Positions 17,709 through 25,913 of a DNA stretch of 64,000 nt are shown in pieces; within the stretch, counting starts at the first letter, position 1, and each line of letters begins with the position of its first letter. Source of the stretch: Agromyces sp. NDB4Y10 (GTDB lineage Bacteria > Actinomycetota > Actinomycetes > Actinomycetales > Microbacteriaceae); assembly GCF_001620055.1 (NCBI RefSeq), contig NZ_LQGY01000028.1, forward strand, positions 62,001 through 126,000, read 5' to 3'. Below the pieces are notes generated by a model. The model was given only the letters and a program-made list of their open reading frames with translations. It did no database searches and was not told the DNA's origin. Made by a program: the position numbers and the translations under genes.

Positions 17709-17795
17709 TGGGGCTCCTCGGGTCCGTGCGTCATCCGATCCTCCCGCACTCGACGCGGTGGCCGGGGTGGGGTTGCGGCGCGCGTTCCTTGACGC

Positions 17796-17861
17796 GAGCG
17801 CGCGGATCCGCGACGGGCGCGCGGCGAACGCACCGCGCGCTCGTCGCGGATCCGCGCGCTC
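17796..17861. repeat. Very long intergenic hairpin (near-perfect 29-bp stem)
   Basis: Left arm 17796-17824 pairs with 17833-17861 around an 8-nt loop (CGAACGCA). Twenty-eight Watson-Crick pairs are interrupted by one G.T wobble (17816/17841). The core arm word is CGCGGATCCGCGACG. It lies between two divergent genes, where a terminator is not expected. Confidence 0.9.
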
Positions 17862-17911
17862 AAGTGCCTCTGTCGAGGCTCCGCGTCAGCGGGAGGGCGC
17901 ACACTGGAGGG

Positions 17912-18829
17912 GTGACCCCCGACCTCGCCCTCGACTGGCGGGCGCCGCACGAGACCTCGGTCGTGCAGACGCTCGGCCCGCTGCGGCGCGGCCCGGGCGA
18001 TCCGGCGTTCGCGCTGGGGCCCGACGGGTCGGTGTGGCGCACGACGTCGACGGATGCCGGAGCGGCGACCCTGCGCGTCCGGCAGCTCGGTCCCGACCTG
18101 GTGCGGTGCGAGGCATGGGGTCCGGGGGCCGAGGCGGCCATCGCGCTCGCGCCGTCGATGCTGGGGGAGCGCGACGACACGTCGGCGTTCGCCCCCGACC
18201 TGCCCGTGCTCGCCGACGCGCACCGCCGCAATCCGGGCCTGCGCGTGCCGCGCACGGCGCGCGTGATGGAGGCGCTCGTGCCCGCGATCCTCGAGCAGAA
18301 GGTGATCTCGCTGCAGGCGCACGCCTCGTGGCGCCGGCTGCTCCAGCGCTTCGGGGCGGTCGCACCGGGGCCGACGCCCCGTCCCATGCGGGTCGTGCCG
18401 TCGGCGAGCGGATGGCGCGCCGTCCCGTCGTGGGAATGGCACCGTGCGGGCGTCGACCCGCGCCGTGCGGCGACCGTGCAGCGCGTCGCGGCGTACGCCG
18501 ACCGCCTCGAGGAGGCGGCGGACCTGCCGCCGGCGGAGGCGATCGCGCGACTCACGCACTTCTCGGGCGTCGGGATCTGGACCGCGGCCGAGGTCGCCCA
18601 GCGCGCGCTCGGCGACGCCGATGCGGTCTCGGTCGGCGATTACCACATCGCGAACTACGTGGGCCATGCGCTGTACGGGCGCGACATGACCGACGACGAG
18701 ATGCTCGAGGCGCTCGCGCCGTGGGCGGGCCACCGGTACCGCGTCATCCGCCTGCTCATGGCCGCGGGCGTGCCGGGCCGGCCGCGGCGCGGGCCGCGCA
18801 TGGCGTTCGTCGACCACCGGGCGTACTGA
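17912..18829 (+). CDS. AlkA/OGG-family DNA-3-methyladenine glycosylase
   Basis: 305 residues of the HhH-GPD superfamily. The helix-hairpin-helix reads LTHFSGVGIWTAAEVAQ and is followed 15 residues later by SVGDYHIAN, where the Asp is the catalytic residue. VPAILEQKVIS earlier is also typical of AlkA. It excises alkylated bases in base excision repair. The GTG at 17912 is preceded by GGAGG almost without spacer; an upstream in-frame GTG at 17726 would read through the large hairpin and is rejected. Convergent with arsR. Confidence 0.88.
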   Translation: MTPDLALDWRAPHETSVVQTLGPLRRGPGDPAFALGPDGSVWRTTSTDAGAATLRVRQLGPDLVRCEAWGPGAEAAIALAPSMLGERDDTSAFAPDLPVLADAHRRNPGLRVPRTARVMEALVPAILEQKVISLQAHASWRRLLQRFGAVAPGPTPRPMRVVPSASGWRAVPSWEWHRAGVDPRRAATVQRVAAYADRLEEAADLPPAEAIARLTHFSGVGIWTAAEVAQRALGDADAVSVGDYHIANYVGHALYGRDMTDDEMLEALAPWAGHRYRVIRLLMAAGVPGRPRRGPRMAFVDHRAY

Positions 18830-18842
18830 GGCGAGCGGATGC

Positions 18843-18892
18843 CGCGGCTCGAGCCGCGCCGTCCCCTCGAGGGTGAGTGACGGCGACCCTCG
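18843..18892. terminator. Paired hairpins between convergent genes
   Basis: A palindrome CGCGGCTCGAGCCGCG (18843-18858), then a 7-bp stem CGAGGGT/ACCCTCG (18868-18874/18886-18892), in the 65-bp gap between the glycosylase stop and the arsR stop. Probably a bidirectional terminator. Confidence 0.55.
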
Positions 18893-18894
18893 GC

Positions 18895-19263
18895 TCAGCG
18901 CGAGCCGGTGACGTCGAGCAGCTGCGAGAGCTCGCCGAGCGCGCCGGGGACGAGGCGGTAGTACGCCCAGGTGCCGCGCTTGCTCCGGGTCAGGAACCCG
19001 GCCTCCATCAGGATCTTCAGGTGGTGCGACACCGTCGGCTGGCTGAGGCCGACGGGCTCGATGAGGTCGCACACGCACGCCTCCTCGCCGTCGGAGGCGG
19101 CGACGATCGACACGAGGCGCAGGCGGGTCGGGTCGGCGAGCGCCTTGAGCTTGCGGGCCAAGAGGTCGGCCTGGTCGGGCGCGATCGCCTCGCGCGTCAA
19201 CGGCGCGCAGCAGACGGCGGCGGTCGGCTCGGCCATCGGGAGCAGCTGCGGGGTCGTGGTCAT
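18895..19263 (-). CDS. arsR: ArsR/SmtB arsenic-responsive repressor
   Basis: 122 residues. The winged helix reads LSQPTVSHHLKILMEAGFL. Four cysteines suit As(III) binding: Cys18-Cys19 near the N-terminus and Cys63/Cys65 in EACVCDL of the DNA-binding helix region, the combination known from corynebacterial ArsR. Binding of arsenite releases the repressor from its operator. It diverges from arsO, with a perfect palindrome TATCGA-N6-TCGATA in the shared 90-bp promoter region (19317-19334). Confidence 0.94.
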   Translation of the reverse strand: MTTTPQLLPMAEPTAAVCCAPLTREAIAPDQADLLARKLKALADPTRLRLVSIVAASDGEEACVCDLIEPVGLSQPTVSHHLKILMEAGFLTRSKRGTWAYYRLVPGALGELSQLLDVTGSR

Positions 19264-19277
19264 GCCGGCATCCTAGC

Positions 19278-19334
19278 TCGAATATTGACAAACTTCGATG
19301 GACTGGCCACACTCTGTATCGAAGTTCATCGATA
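19278..19334. promoter_or_regulatory. arsR/arsO divergent control region with ArsR operators
   Basis: AT-rich island in GC-rich surroundings. A perfect palindrome TATCGA-AGTTCA-TCGATA occupies 19317-19334. A weaker site TCGAA-N11-TTCGA (19278-19282/19294-19298) lies over a TTGACA (19285-19290) that fits a -35 element reading toward arsO. Binding by ArsR is inferred from position and symmetry. Confidence 0.75.
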
Positions 19335-19353
19335 TCTCGGAGGCGCGCCCACC

Positions 19354-20676
19354 ATGACCCTGATCGACCTCACCGCGCAGAGCCTGCAGGACCGCCGGCT
19401 CGCCACCCTCCCCGTGGCGATCATCGGCGCCGGCCCGGTCGGGCTGGCCGCCGCGGCCAACCTCGTCGAGCGCGGACTGGACTTCGTCGTCTACGAAGCC
19501 GGCGACGAGGTCGCCGCCAGCATCCGCACCTGGGGCCACACGCGGCTCTTCTCGCCCTGGAAGCACGTCGTCGACCCCGCCTCGCGTCGACTGCTCGAGG
19601 CCACGGGGTGGCTGGTGCCCGCACCCGACTCGCTGCCGTCCGGGGCCGAGCTCGTGGAGCGCTACCTCGAGCCCCTCGCGGCGCTCGAGCCGATCGCCTC
19701 CCGCATCCGGACCGGCGTGACGGTCGAGGCGGTCACCCGCCGCGGGATGGACCGCACGCGGACCGCGAACCGCGCGGCGACGCCCTTCCTGCTGCGCGTG
19801 CGCACCGCCGACGGCGTCGACGAGTTCACGGCGCGCGCCGTGATCGACGCCTCCGGCACGTACGACCAGCCCAACTCGCTCGCGTCGTCGGGCCTCGACC
19901 CGCTCGGGCTCGCCGAGGTCGCCGACCGCGTCACCCACGCGCTGCCCGACGTGCTCGGGCGCGAGCGCGCGCGCTTCGCCGGACGGCACACCACCGTCGT
20001 GGGGGCCGGCCACTCCGCGGCGAACACCCTGCTCGCGCTCGCCGAACTCGCGGAGGAGGAGCCGACGACCCGGATCACCTGGCTCATCCGCAACGCGAAC
20101 GCGGTGCGCGTCACCACGTCGGAGGACGACGAGCTCGTCGCCCGCGCCACCATCGGCCGCCGGGTCGACCGGCTGGTGGCATCCGGACGCATCGAGGTCG
20201 TCGACCGGTTCGAGACGGTGCGCCTCGGACGCACCGATGCGGGCGTGCGACTCCACGGCCTGCGCGGTGACGACCTCGTCGAGCACGAGACCGACCTCGT
20301 CGTGAACGCGACCGGGTTCCGCCCCAACCTCGACATGCTGCGCGAGATCCGCCTCGACCTCGACGAGATCGTGCAGGCGCCGCGCCGGCTCGCTCCGCTC
20401 ATCGACCCCAACCTGCACACGTGCGGCACGGTCGAACCGCACGGGTTCGCCGAGCTCGAGCACCCCGAGCCGGGGTTCTTCCTCGCGGGCATGAAGAGCT
20501 ACGGCCGCGCGCCGACGTTCCTGCTCGCGACGGGGTACGAGCAGGTCCGCTCGATCACGGCCTGGATCGCGGGCGACCAGGCGGCGGCCCGCAACGTCGA
20601 GCTCGTGCTGCCCGCGACGGGCGTGTGCTCGACGAGCCTGCCCGCCGCCGCGGGTTCCTCGGGCTGCTGCGGGTGA
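19354..20676 (+). CDS. arsO: ArsO-like FAD-dependent monooxygenase
   Basis: 440 residues. FAD site IIGAGPVGLAAAANL (about 20-35), a second nucleotide motif VVGAGHSAANTLL for NADPH, and VNATGFRPNLDML near the end make it a class B flavin monooxygenase. The Cys-bearing tail (GVCSTSLP and GCCG) is typical of ArsO proteins in ars operons. The role is presumed oxidation of an arsenic species; the true substrate in this family is not firmly settled. Divergent from arsR and under the same operators. The ATG at 19354 has GGAGG about 11 nt upstream. Confidence 0.88.
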   Translation: MTLIDLTAQSLQDRRLATLPVAIIGAGPVGLAAAANLVERGLDFVVYEAGDEVAASIRTWGHTRLFSPWKHVVDPASRRLLEATGWLVPAPDSLPSGAELVERYLEPLAALEPIASRIRTGVTVEAVTRRGMDRTRTANRAATPFLLRVRTADGVDEFTARAVIDASGTYDQPNSLASSGLDPLGLAEVADRVTHALPDVLGRERARFAGRHTTVVGAGHSAANTLLALAELAEEEPTTRITWLIRNANAVRVTTSEDDELVARATIGRRVDRLVASGRIEVVDRFETVRLGRTDAGVRLHGLRGDDLVEHETDLVVNATGFRPNLDMLREIRLDLDEIVQAPRRLAPLIDPNLHTCGTVEPHGFAELEHPEPGFFLAGMKSYGRAPTFLLATGYEQVRSITAWIAGDQAAARNVELVLPATGVCSTSLPAAAGSSGCCG

Positions 20677-20692
20677 CGCGGGCGGTCGCGGG

Positions 20693-21514
20693 CTAGCCGG
20701 AGTCCGCGGCGCGGTGCTTCTCGGCGAGGCGCTCGAGCTGCCACTCGTCGACGTCGGTCAGCCAGTCGAGGGGCGCGCCGGGCCCGACCCGGGGATCGGC
20801 CGGCCGGCGGCCGTCGCGAACGGCCTCCACGTAGGCGCGATCCAGTTCGAGGCGCGCGCGGAAGTCCGCGGCGTCGCCGACCGACCCGTGACCGGGGACG
20901 ACGACCGCGACGCGGTCCGCCAGTCGCTCGAACCGCTCCAGCGCGGCGAGGTGGTCGCCGACCGGGTCGTCGGCCGCCAGGTCGAGGAACGGCATCAGGA
21001 TGTCGGAGAGCATGTCGCCGGCGACGAGCACGCCCTGCGGCTCGATCAGCACCGCCGCGTGGCCCGGGGCGTGCGCGCGATGCTCGATGATGCGGGCCGT
21101 GGGTCCGCGCCAGGGCACGGTCGCGGCGTCGGCCGGCAGTGCGGTGATCAGGCCGAGCAGCTCCATCGGGATGTCATCGGCGTGCTCGGGCGGCAGGCCC
21201 TCCGCGACCTGGTCGATCCAGTCCGGCTGCGAGAGCAGGTCGCGCATGGCCTCGGCGTTCCGAGCCGTGCCGTAGCGCGGCGCGTCGCCGAGGCCCGCGT
21301 GCCACAGCACGTGGTCCCAGTCCGGATGCGTGGAGAACGCCGCGACGACCGGCCGGCCCGTGTCCCGCAGTTGCCGGGCGAGCCCCGCCAGCTCGGCACG
21401 GGTGATGCCGGGGTCGATGAGGAGCACCCCGTCATGGCCCTCGACGACCACGGCGTTGCTCTGGAGGAACTCGCTCTCGTGCACGTGCACGCCCTCGGCG
21501 ACCTGCTTCAGCAT
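20693..21514 (-). CDS. Metallo-beta-lactamase-fold hydrolase
   Basis: 273 residues. The metal-binding motif is STHPDWDHVLW (HxDxDH), with further His/Asp ligands in HAPGHAAVLI, VLVAGDMLSD and VVPGHGSVGD. This pattern resembles glyoxalase II-like and quinoprotein-relay MBL enzymes; the substrate is unknown. The ATG has GGAGG at 4 nt. It sits convergent to arsO inside the arsenic region, but nothing shows that it acts on arsenic. Confidence 0.85.
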   Translation of the reverse strand: MLKQVAEGVHVHESEFLQSNAVVVEGHDGVLLIDPGITRAELAGLARQLRDTGRPVVAAFSTHPDWDHVLWHAGLGDAPRYGTARNAEAMRDLLSQPDWIDQVAEGLPPEHADDIPMELLGLITALPADAATVPWRGPTARIIEHRAHAPGHAAVLIEPQGVLVAGDMLSDILMPFLDLAADDPVGDHLAALERFERLADRVAVVVPGHGSVGDAADFRARLELDRAYVEAVRDGRRPADPRVGPGAPLDWLTDVDEWQLERLAEKHRAADSG

Positions 21515-21580
21515 GGTTCCTCCGCTCGCGGTCCGGACCCGTTGCTGCCGAACGGTACACCCGACCTCCGAGATCGCGCC

Positions 21581-22051
21581 TCAGTCGTCGAGCGCGAGGG
21601 TCATGAAGACGCTGTTCGGGTCCGGGCGGTAGTCGCCGAACGGGTCGCACTCGACGAAGCCGTACTTCGCGTAGAGGGTGCGCGCCGGGCGGAAGAACTC
21701 CTGCGACCCGGTCTCGAGACTGAGGCGGCGGTAGCCGCGACGGGTGGCCTCGGCGAGGACGTGCTCGAGCAGGCGTGCACCGAGGCCGCGACCGCGGGCC
21801 GCAGCATCCGTTCGCATCGACTTGAGTTCGCCGTGCGCCTCGTCGAGCTGCTTCAGCGCGACGCAGCCCACGAGGTCGTCGCCCTCGGCGATGGTCCAGA
21901 ACGTGACCTCGGGCACGGCGAGACCCGAGACGTCGAGCGCGTGCACGCTCTCGGCGGGCGAGGTCGCGAACATGTCGGCCAGGTGGTCCTCGAGCAGGCG
22001 CGTCACGCGCGGGTCGCGGAGGTCGCCGAGGTCGATGGAGAGCGTCGTCAC
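21581..22051 (-). CDS. GNAT-family N-acetyltransferase
   Basis: 156 residues. The acetyl-CoA loop is RGRGLGARLLEHV, preceded by ELKSMRTD and followed by LETGSQEFFRPARTLYAKYGFVE, standard GNAT motifs A and B. The substrate is unknown. I chose GTG at 22051 (VTTLSIDL) because the GNAT core starts there; an in-frame GTG at 22084 would add 11 residues. It lies 58 bp downstream of arsC on the same strand and could be read with it; arsenic operons sometimes carry acetyltransferases (ArsN), but this one lacks a recognisable ArsN signature. Confidence 0.8.
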   Translation of the reverse strand: MTTLSIDLGDLRDPRVTRLLEDHLADMFATSPAESVHALDVSGLAVPEVTFWTIAEGDDLVGCVALKQLDEAHGELKSMRTDAAARGRGLGARLLEHVLAEATRRGYRRLSLETGSQEFFRPARTLYAKYGFVECDPFGDYRPDPNSVFMTLALDD

Positions 22052-22109
22052 CCGACCATGGTCGCCGACCGGTGTTTCGGGCACGTGTCGGCGTCGCGCC
22101 GGCGGGCGC

Positions 22110-22526
22110 TCAGGCGGACGCGCGCTCGGGCAGGATCTCGGCGATGAGGGCCTCGACGCGACGGCGGATGTCGTCGCGGATCGGCCGCACGGCCTCGATG
22201 CCCTGGCCGGCCGGGTCGTCGAGCTCCCAGTCCTCGTAGCGCTTGCCCGGGAAGATCGGGCACGCGTCGCCGCAGCCCATGGTGATGACGACGTCGGACT
22301 CCTTCACGGCCTCGGTGGTGAGCACCTTGGGCGTGTTGCCGGCGATGTCGATGCCCTCCTCGGCCATCGCCTCGACCGCGACCGGGTTGATCTGGTCCTT
22401 CGGGGCGGAGCCGGCCGAGAGCACCTCGACGCGGTCGCCGCCGAGCTCGCGCAGGTAGCCGGCGGCCATCTGGGAGCGGCCGGCGTTGTGGACGCACACG
22501 AACAGGACGGTGGGCTTCTCGGTCAT
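22110..22526 (-). CDS. arsC: Arsenate reductase, low-molecular-weight phosphatase type
   Basis: 138 residues. P-loop VCVHNAGRSQMA holds the nucleophilic Cys and Arg; MGCGDACPIFPG supplies the second and third cysteines of the redox relay. It reduces arsenate to arsenite using thioredoxin or mycothiol-type donors. I chose ATG at 22526 (MTEKPTVLFV) because a perfect operator palindrome (22535-22552) lies just upstream, so it probably has its own promoter; an ATG at 22547 falls inside that operator. It is a tandem paralogue of the C-terminal domain of the next upstream gene. Confidence 0.92.
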   Translation of the reverse strand: MTEKPTVLFVCVHNAGRSQMAAGYLRELGGDRVEVLSAGSAPKDQINPVAVEAMAEEGIDIAGNTPKVLTTEAVKESDVVITMGCGDACPIFPGKRYEDWELDDPAGQGIEAVRPIRDDIRRRVEALIAEILPERASA

Positions 22527-22534
22527 GGCAAAAG

Positions 22535-22552
22535 CATAGACCAGCATCTATG
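22535..22552. promoter_or_regulatory. Operator upstream of arsC (CATAGA-N6-TCTATG)
   Basis: Perfect inverted repeat CATAGA-CCAGCA-TCTATG, extendable by one more pair to 22534-22553. It spans the stop codon of the ArsR-ArsC fusion and lies 8 nt before the arsC start. It is identical in both half-sites and in spacing to the one at 23472-23489. Confidence 0.82.
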
Positions 22553-23474
22553 CGATGTCGAGCGAGGCGAGCAGGTCCCGCACGTGCGCCTCGATGCGAT
22601 CCCGGATGTCGCGGACCCGCTCGAGCGGCAGGCCCAGCGGGTCGTCGAGCTCCCAGTCGAGGTAGCGGCGCCCGGGATAGATCGGACACGCGTCGCCGCA
22701 GCCCATCGTCACGACGACATCGGCCGCGCGGACCACCTCGTCGGTCAACGGCTTCGGGAACTCGCCGCCGACCGGGACGCCGATCTCGTCCAGCGCCGAG
22801 ACGACCGCTGGCCGGAGCGCATCCGCGGGCGCCGAGCCGGCCGTGCGCACGTGCACGCGATCCCCGGCCAGGTGCCGCAGGATCGCGGCGGCCATCTGCG
22901 AGCGGCCCGCGTTCTGCACGCACACGAACAGCACCTCGGGCACCGCACGACCCCCATCGGCGCGCGGGCGCTGCGGCTCCGCCGTCGCCAACGCGCTCAG
23001 CCGCTCCGCCGCGAACTGCGCCGTGAGCGACGGCAGCCGCCGCGTGATCCCCGACCGCTCCGCGAGCAGCTCGTGGCTCTCGCGCACGTACCTCGCCACG
23101 GTCTCCCGACCGAAGACGCCGGCGAAGCGATCGGCGAGGTCGCTCGCGATGCGGTCCAGCACCGCGGCATCCGTCGTGGGATCGGGCGCGGACGCCGGCG
23201 CGCCCAGGAGGTCGCCGACCCGCTCGGCCTGGTCGGGCGCGACCGAGTACCACGCGCGCCGTCCCTCCGGCGTGCGCACGAGGACGCCCTCGTCGTGCAG
23301 CGCCTTCGCGTGGTGCGACACCGTCGGCTGCCGCAGCCCCAGCTCGGCGGCGAGCTCGGTGACCGTGGCGCGACCGTCGGGCCGCGCGAGGATCAGCGAG
23401 AGCATGCGCGCGCGCGTCGGATCGGCGATCAGCGCGAGGCCGCTCGCCGCGGCATCCGCTCGCCCCGAGACCAT
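22548..23474 (-). CDS. ArsR-ArsC fusion: winged-helix repressor joined to arsenate-reductase-type phosphatase
   Basis: 308 residues in three parts. Residues 1-95 are an ArsR-type winged helix (LGLRQPTVSHHAKALHDEGVL), about 100-165 a helical bundle of the kind that precedes phosphatase-like ArsC domains, and about 178-308 an LMWP/ArsC domain with VCVQNAGRSQMA and MGCGDACPIYPG. Notably the first 95 residues contain no cysteine, so the classical arsenite site is missing from the repressor part. The ATG (23472-23474) lies inside a palindrome CATAGA-N6-TCTATG, implying autoregulation. Its ArsC half closely resembles the separate arsC downstream. Confidence 0.92.
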   Translation of the reverse strand: MVSGRADAAASGLALIADPTRARMLSLILARPDGRATVTELAAELGLRQPTVSHHAKALHDEGVLVRTPEGRRAWYSVAPDQAERVGDLLGAPASAPDPTTDAAVLDRIASDLADRFAGVFGRETVARYVRESHELLAERSGITRRLPSLTAQFAAERLSALATAEPQRPRADGGRAVPEVLFVCVQNAGRSQMAAAILRHLAGDRVHVRTAGSAPADALRPAVVSALDEIGVPVGGEFPKPLTDEVVRAADVVVTMGCGDACPIYPGRRYLDWELDDPLGLPLERVRDIRDRIEAHVRDLLASLDIA

Positions 23475-23489
23475 AGATCACAGTCTATG
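23472..23489. promoter_or_regulatory. Autoregulatory operator of the ArsR-ArsC fusion
   Basis: Perfect palindrome CATAGA-TCACAG-TCTATG overlapping the start codon of the fusion gene. Same half-sites and spacer length as the site before arsC, and different from the TATCGA-N6-TCGATA site of arsR1. Confidence 0.84.
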
Positions 23490-23599
23490 CAAGTGACGGA
23501 TGCCGCGGCCGAGTGACCTTCGGCCCTCACCGCCGACCCGGCTCCCGGGAGGCTGGACGCAGGCCGCACCCGCCGCGGTCGACGAAGGGGTTGGTGCAG

Positions 23600-24436
23600 G
23601 TGTTCACGAAGACCGTGGTCGCATGGGACGGCTCGCCGCACGCCGAGGCCGCGCTCCGCTGGGCCGCCGGGCGGGGCAGCGACGAGGTGCTCGAACTCGT
23701 GCACGTCATTCCCGGCGAGGACCAGGCCAGCGAGTACCTGCGGGCGACCGGCGAGCTCTCGGAGCAGCGCGTCGCCCTCATGGATCGCGCCGAGGCCCTG
23801 CGCGCCGAGCACCCCGGCCGCACCGTCACCACGCACACCGTGCACGGCCGACCCGAGAAGGAGCTCGGCGGACGCATGGGCCACGACGTGCTCGTCGTCG
23901 TCGGCACCTCGTCGCACGGCCGCGAGACCGCATGGACCCTCGGCGCCCGGCTCGCCGCGCACCGTTCGCGCGGCTCCGTCGCCGTCATCCCGGCCGACTG
24001 GGAGGCGACCGCGCGGCGCAACATCGTCGTCGGCGTCGACGGCTCCGTCGAATCGATGGCCGCGGTGCGCGTCGGCGTGGAGGAGGCCCGGCGCACGGGC
24101 GACGAACTCGAACTCGTGCACTCCTGGGTCGTGCCGACCAGCTGGAACTCCGCCTACGTCGAGTACCTCGGCGACGTGCAGCTCATGGAGGACATGCGCC
24201 GCGACGTGCTCGACGAGGCGCTCGACTACGCGCGCTCGCTCGGCGGCGCGCCCGCCGGACGCCTCGAGCAGGGCGGCGCCGCGCCCATCCTCGCCGAACG
24301 CAGCCGCACCGCGAACCTCGTCATCGTCGGCAGCCACGCGACGGGCGGCATGGCCAGGTTCCTCCTCGGCTCGGTCAGCCACGACCTGCTCCTCGAAGCC
24401 GTCGGTCCCGTCATCGTCGTCAGCGACAACGAGTAG
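23600..24436 (+). CDS. Tandem-domain universal stress protein
   Basis: 278 residues with two UspA domains. The first (about 1-135) ends in VGTSSHGRETAWTLGARLA; the second (about 140-278) has IVVGVDGS and VGSHATGGMARFLLGSVSHDLL, matching the ATP-binding G-x2-G-x9-G-S/T motif. The role is stress or dormancy survival, by family. Start is GTG at 23600 with AAGGGG 9 nt upstream; GTG at 23594 is the alternative. It is followed 2 bp later by the MBL/beta-CASP gene, forming a co-transcribed set. Confidence 0.9.
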   Translation: MFTKTVVAWDGSPHAEAALRWAAGRGSDEVLELVHVIPGEDQASEYLRATGELSEQRVALMDRAEALRAEHPGRTVTTHTVHGRPEKELGGRMGHDVLVVVGTSSHGRETAWTLGARLAAHRSRGSVAVIPADWEATARRNIVVGVDGSVESMAAVRVGVEEARRTGDELELVHSWVVPTSWNSAYVEYLGDVQLMEDMRRDVLDEALDYARSLGGAPAGRLEQGGAAPILAERSRTANLVIVGSHATGGMARFLLGSVSHDLLLEAVGPVIVVSDNE

Positions 24437-24438
24437 CC

Positions 24439-25887
24439 ATGTCCGTCTCCCTCCGGTTCCTCGGCGGCGCCGACTCCGTCACCGGCTCCCGGTACCTCGT
24501 CGAGACGGATGCCGCGCGCGTGCTCGTCGACTGCGGGCTGTTCCAGGGCTACAAGGTGCTGCGGGAGCGGAACCGGCATCCGTTCCCGGTCCCGCCGGAG
24601 TCGATCGACGCGGTCGTGCTCACCCACGCGCACCTCGACCACTCCGGATACCTTCCCGCCCTCGTCCGCGACGGATTCGCGGGACCCATCGTCGCGACGC
24701 CCGGGACGATCGAGCTCTGCCGGGTCATGCTCGCCGACAGCGCCTACCTCATGGAGGAGGAGGCGCGGCACGCCGCTCGGCGCGGCTGGTCGCGGCACGC
24801 CGACCCCCGCCCCGTCTACACGTCCGACGACGTGAAGGCGGCGCTCGGGCGGTTCCGCGAACTCGACTTCGGCGAGCCCCGGTCGATCGCCGACGGCGTG
24901 GACGTGCGCCTCGCGCCCGCCGGGCACATCCTCGGCGCCGCGCAGGTGCGCCTCCGCGCCGAGGGACGCACGCTGCACTTCACCGGCGACCTCGGCCGCC
25001 ACGACGACCCGCTCATGCGCGCGCCCGCCGACCTCGAGCCGTGCGACGTGCTCGTCACCGAGGGCACCTACGGCGACCGCGCCCACACCGACGAGGACCC
25101 CGCCGACCGCCTCGGCGAGGTCGTCACCCGCGTGACCCGGCGCGGCGGCGTGGTGCTCATCCCCGCCTTCGCCGTCGGTCGCACCGAGACCGTGCTGCTG
25201 CACCTCGCGCGACTCGCGGACCGCGGCGAGCTGCCCGACGTGCCCATCTACCTGAACAGCCCCATGGCCGTCGACGTCGCCTCCATCTACGAGCGGTACC
25301 CCGAGGAGCACCGTCTCGACCACGACCGGCTCACGCGCATGTACCGCCTCGCGACCCGCATCAGCACGGTCGACGACTCCAAGCTGCTCAACCTGCGCGG
25401 CGGGCCGATGATCATCATCTCCGCCAGCGGCATGCTCACCGGCGGCCGTGTCCTGCACCACATCCAGGCCTACGGCCCCGACCGGCGCAACGCGATCGTG
25501 CTCACGGGCTTCCAGGCGGGCGGCACGCGCGGCGCCGCACTCGCCGCGGGGGAGCGGACGCTCCGCATCTTCGGCGAGGACGTCCCAATCCGCGCCGACG
25601 TCGTGATGATCGACAGCATGTCGGCCCACCCCGACGCCGACGAGATCCTCGACTGGCTCCGCGGCGCGGCATCCGCCCCCGGCATGACCTACGTGACCCA
25701 CGGCGAGGCGCACGCCGCCGACGCCCTGCGAGCCCGCATCAAGCACGAGCTCGGCTGGCCGGTGCGCGTGCCCGAGCACGGCGAACGCGTCGCGGTCGAA
25801 CCGGCGCCCGACCCGGTGGGGGCGCCCGCGGGCGTCGAACGCATCGAGGACGTCGGACCCGTCGAGGCGTTCGACGCCGCCATCTGA
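24439..25887 (+). CDS. MBL-fold beta-CASP (CPSF/RNA-metallohydrolase-like) nuclease
   Basis: 482 residues. The metallo-beta-lactamase core has THAHLDHSG (HxHxDH), PAGHILGAAQV, HFTGDLGRHDD and the beta-CASP part has YLNSPMAVDV, IIISASGMLTGGR, VLTGFQAGGTRG and SMSAHPDADE, the set found in CPSF-73-like and bacterial RNA-processing exonucleases. It probably acts on RNA using two zinc ions. It follows the USP gene by 2 bp, and the next gene is 26 bp away, a pairing seen in dormancy or energy-stress regulons of actinobacteria (inference). Confidence 0.92.
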   Translation: MSVSLRFLGGADSVTGSRYLVETDAARVLVDCGLFQGYKVLRERNRHPFPVPPESIDAVVLTHAHLDHSGYLPALVRDGFAGPIVATPGTIELCRVMLADSAYLMEEEARHAARRGWSRHADPRPVYTSDDVKAALGRFRELDFGEPRSIADGVDVRLAPAGHILGAAQVRLRAEGRTLHFTGDLGRHDDPLMRAPADLEPCDVLVTEGTYGDRAHTDEDPADRLGEVVTRVTRRGGVVLIPAFAVGRTETVLLHLARLADRGELPDVPIYLNSPMAVDVASIYERYPEEHRLDHDRLTRMYRLATRISTVDDSKLLNLRGGPMIIISASGMLTGGRVLHHIQAYGPDRRNAIVLTGFQAGGTRGAALAAGERTLRIFGEDVPIRADVVMIDSMSAHPDADEILDWLRGAASAPGMTYVTHGEAHAADALRARIKHELGWPVRVPEHGERVAVEPAPDPVGAPAGVERIEDVGPVEAFDAAI

Positions 25888-25913
25888 CCGGATCCACGAC
25901 CCGAGGAGGAGAC

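Noticed and set aside
17726-17911. N-terminal extension of the DNA glycosylase from GTG 17726
   Set aside because: It would have to translate through the 29-bp hairpin and gives low-complexity Arg-rich sequence; the AlkA fold starts after 17912.
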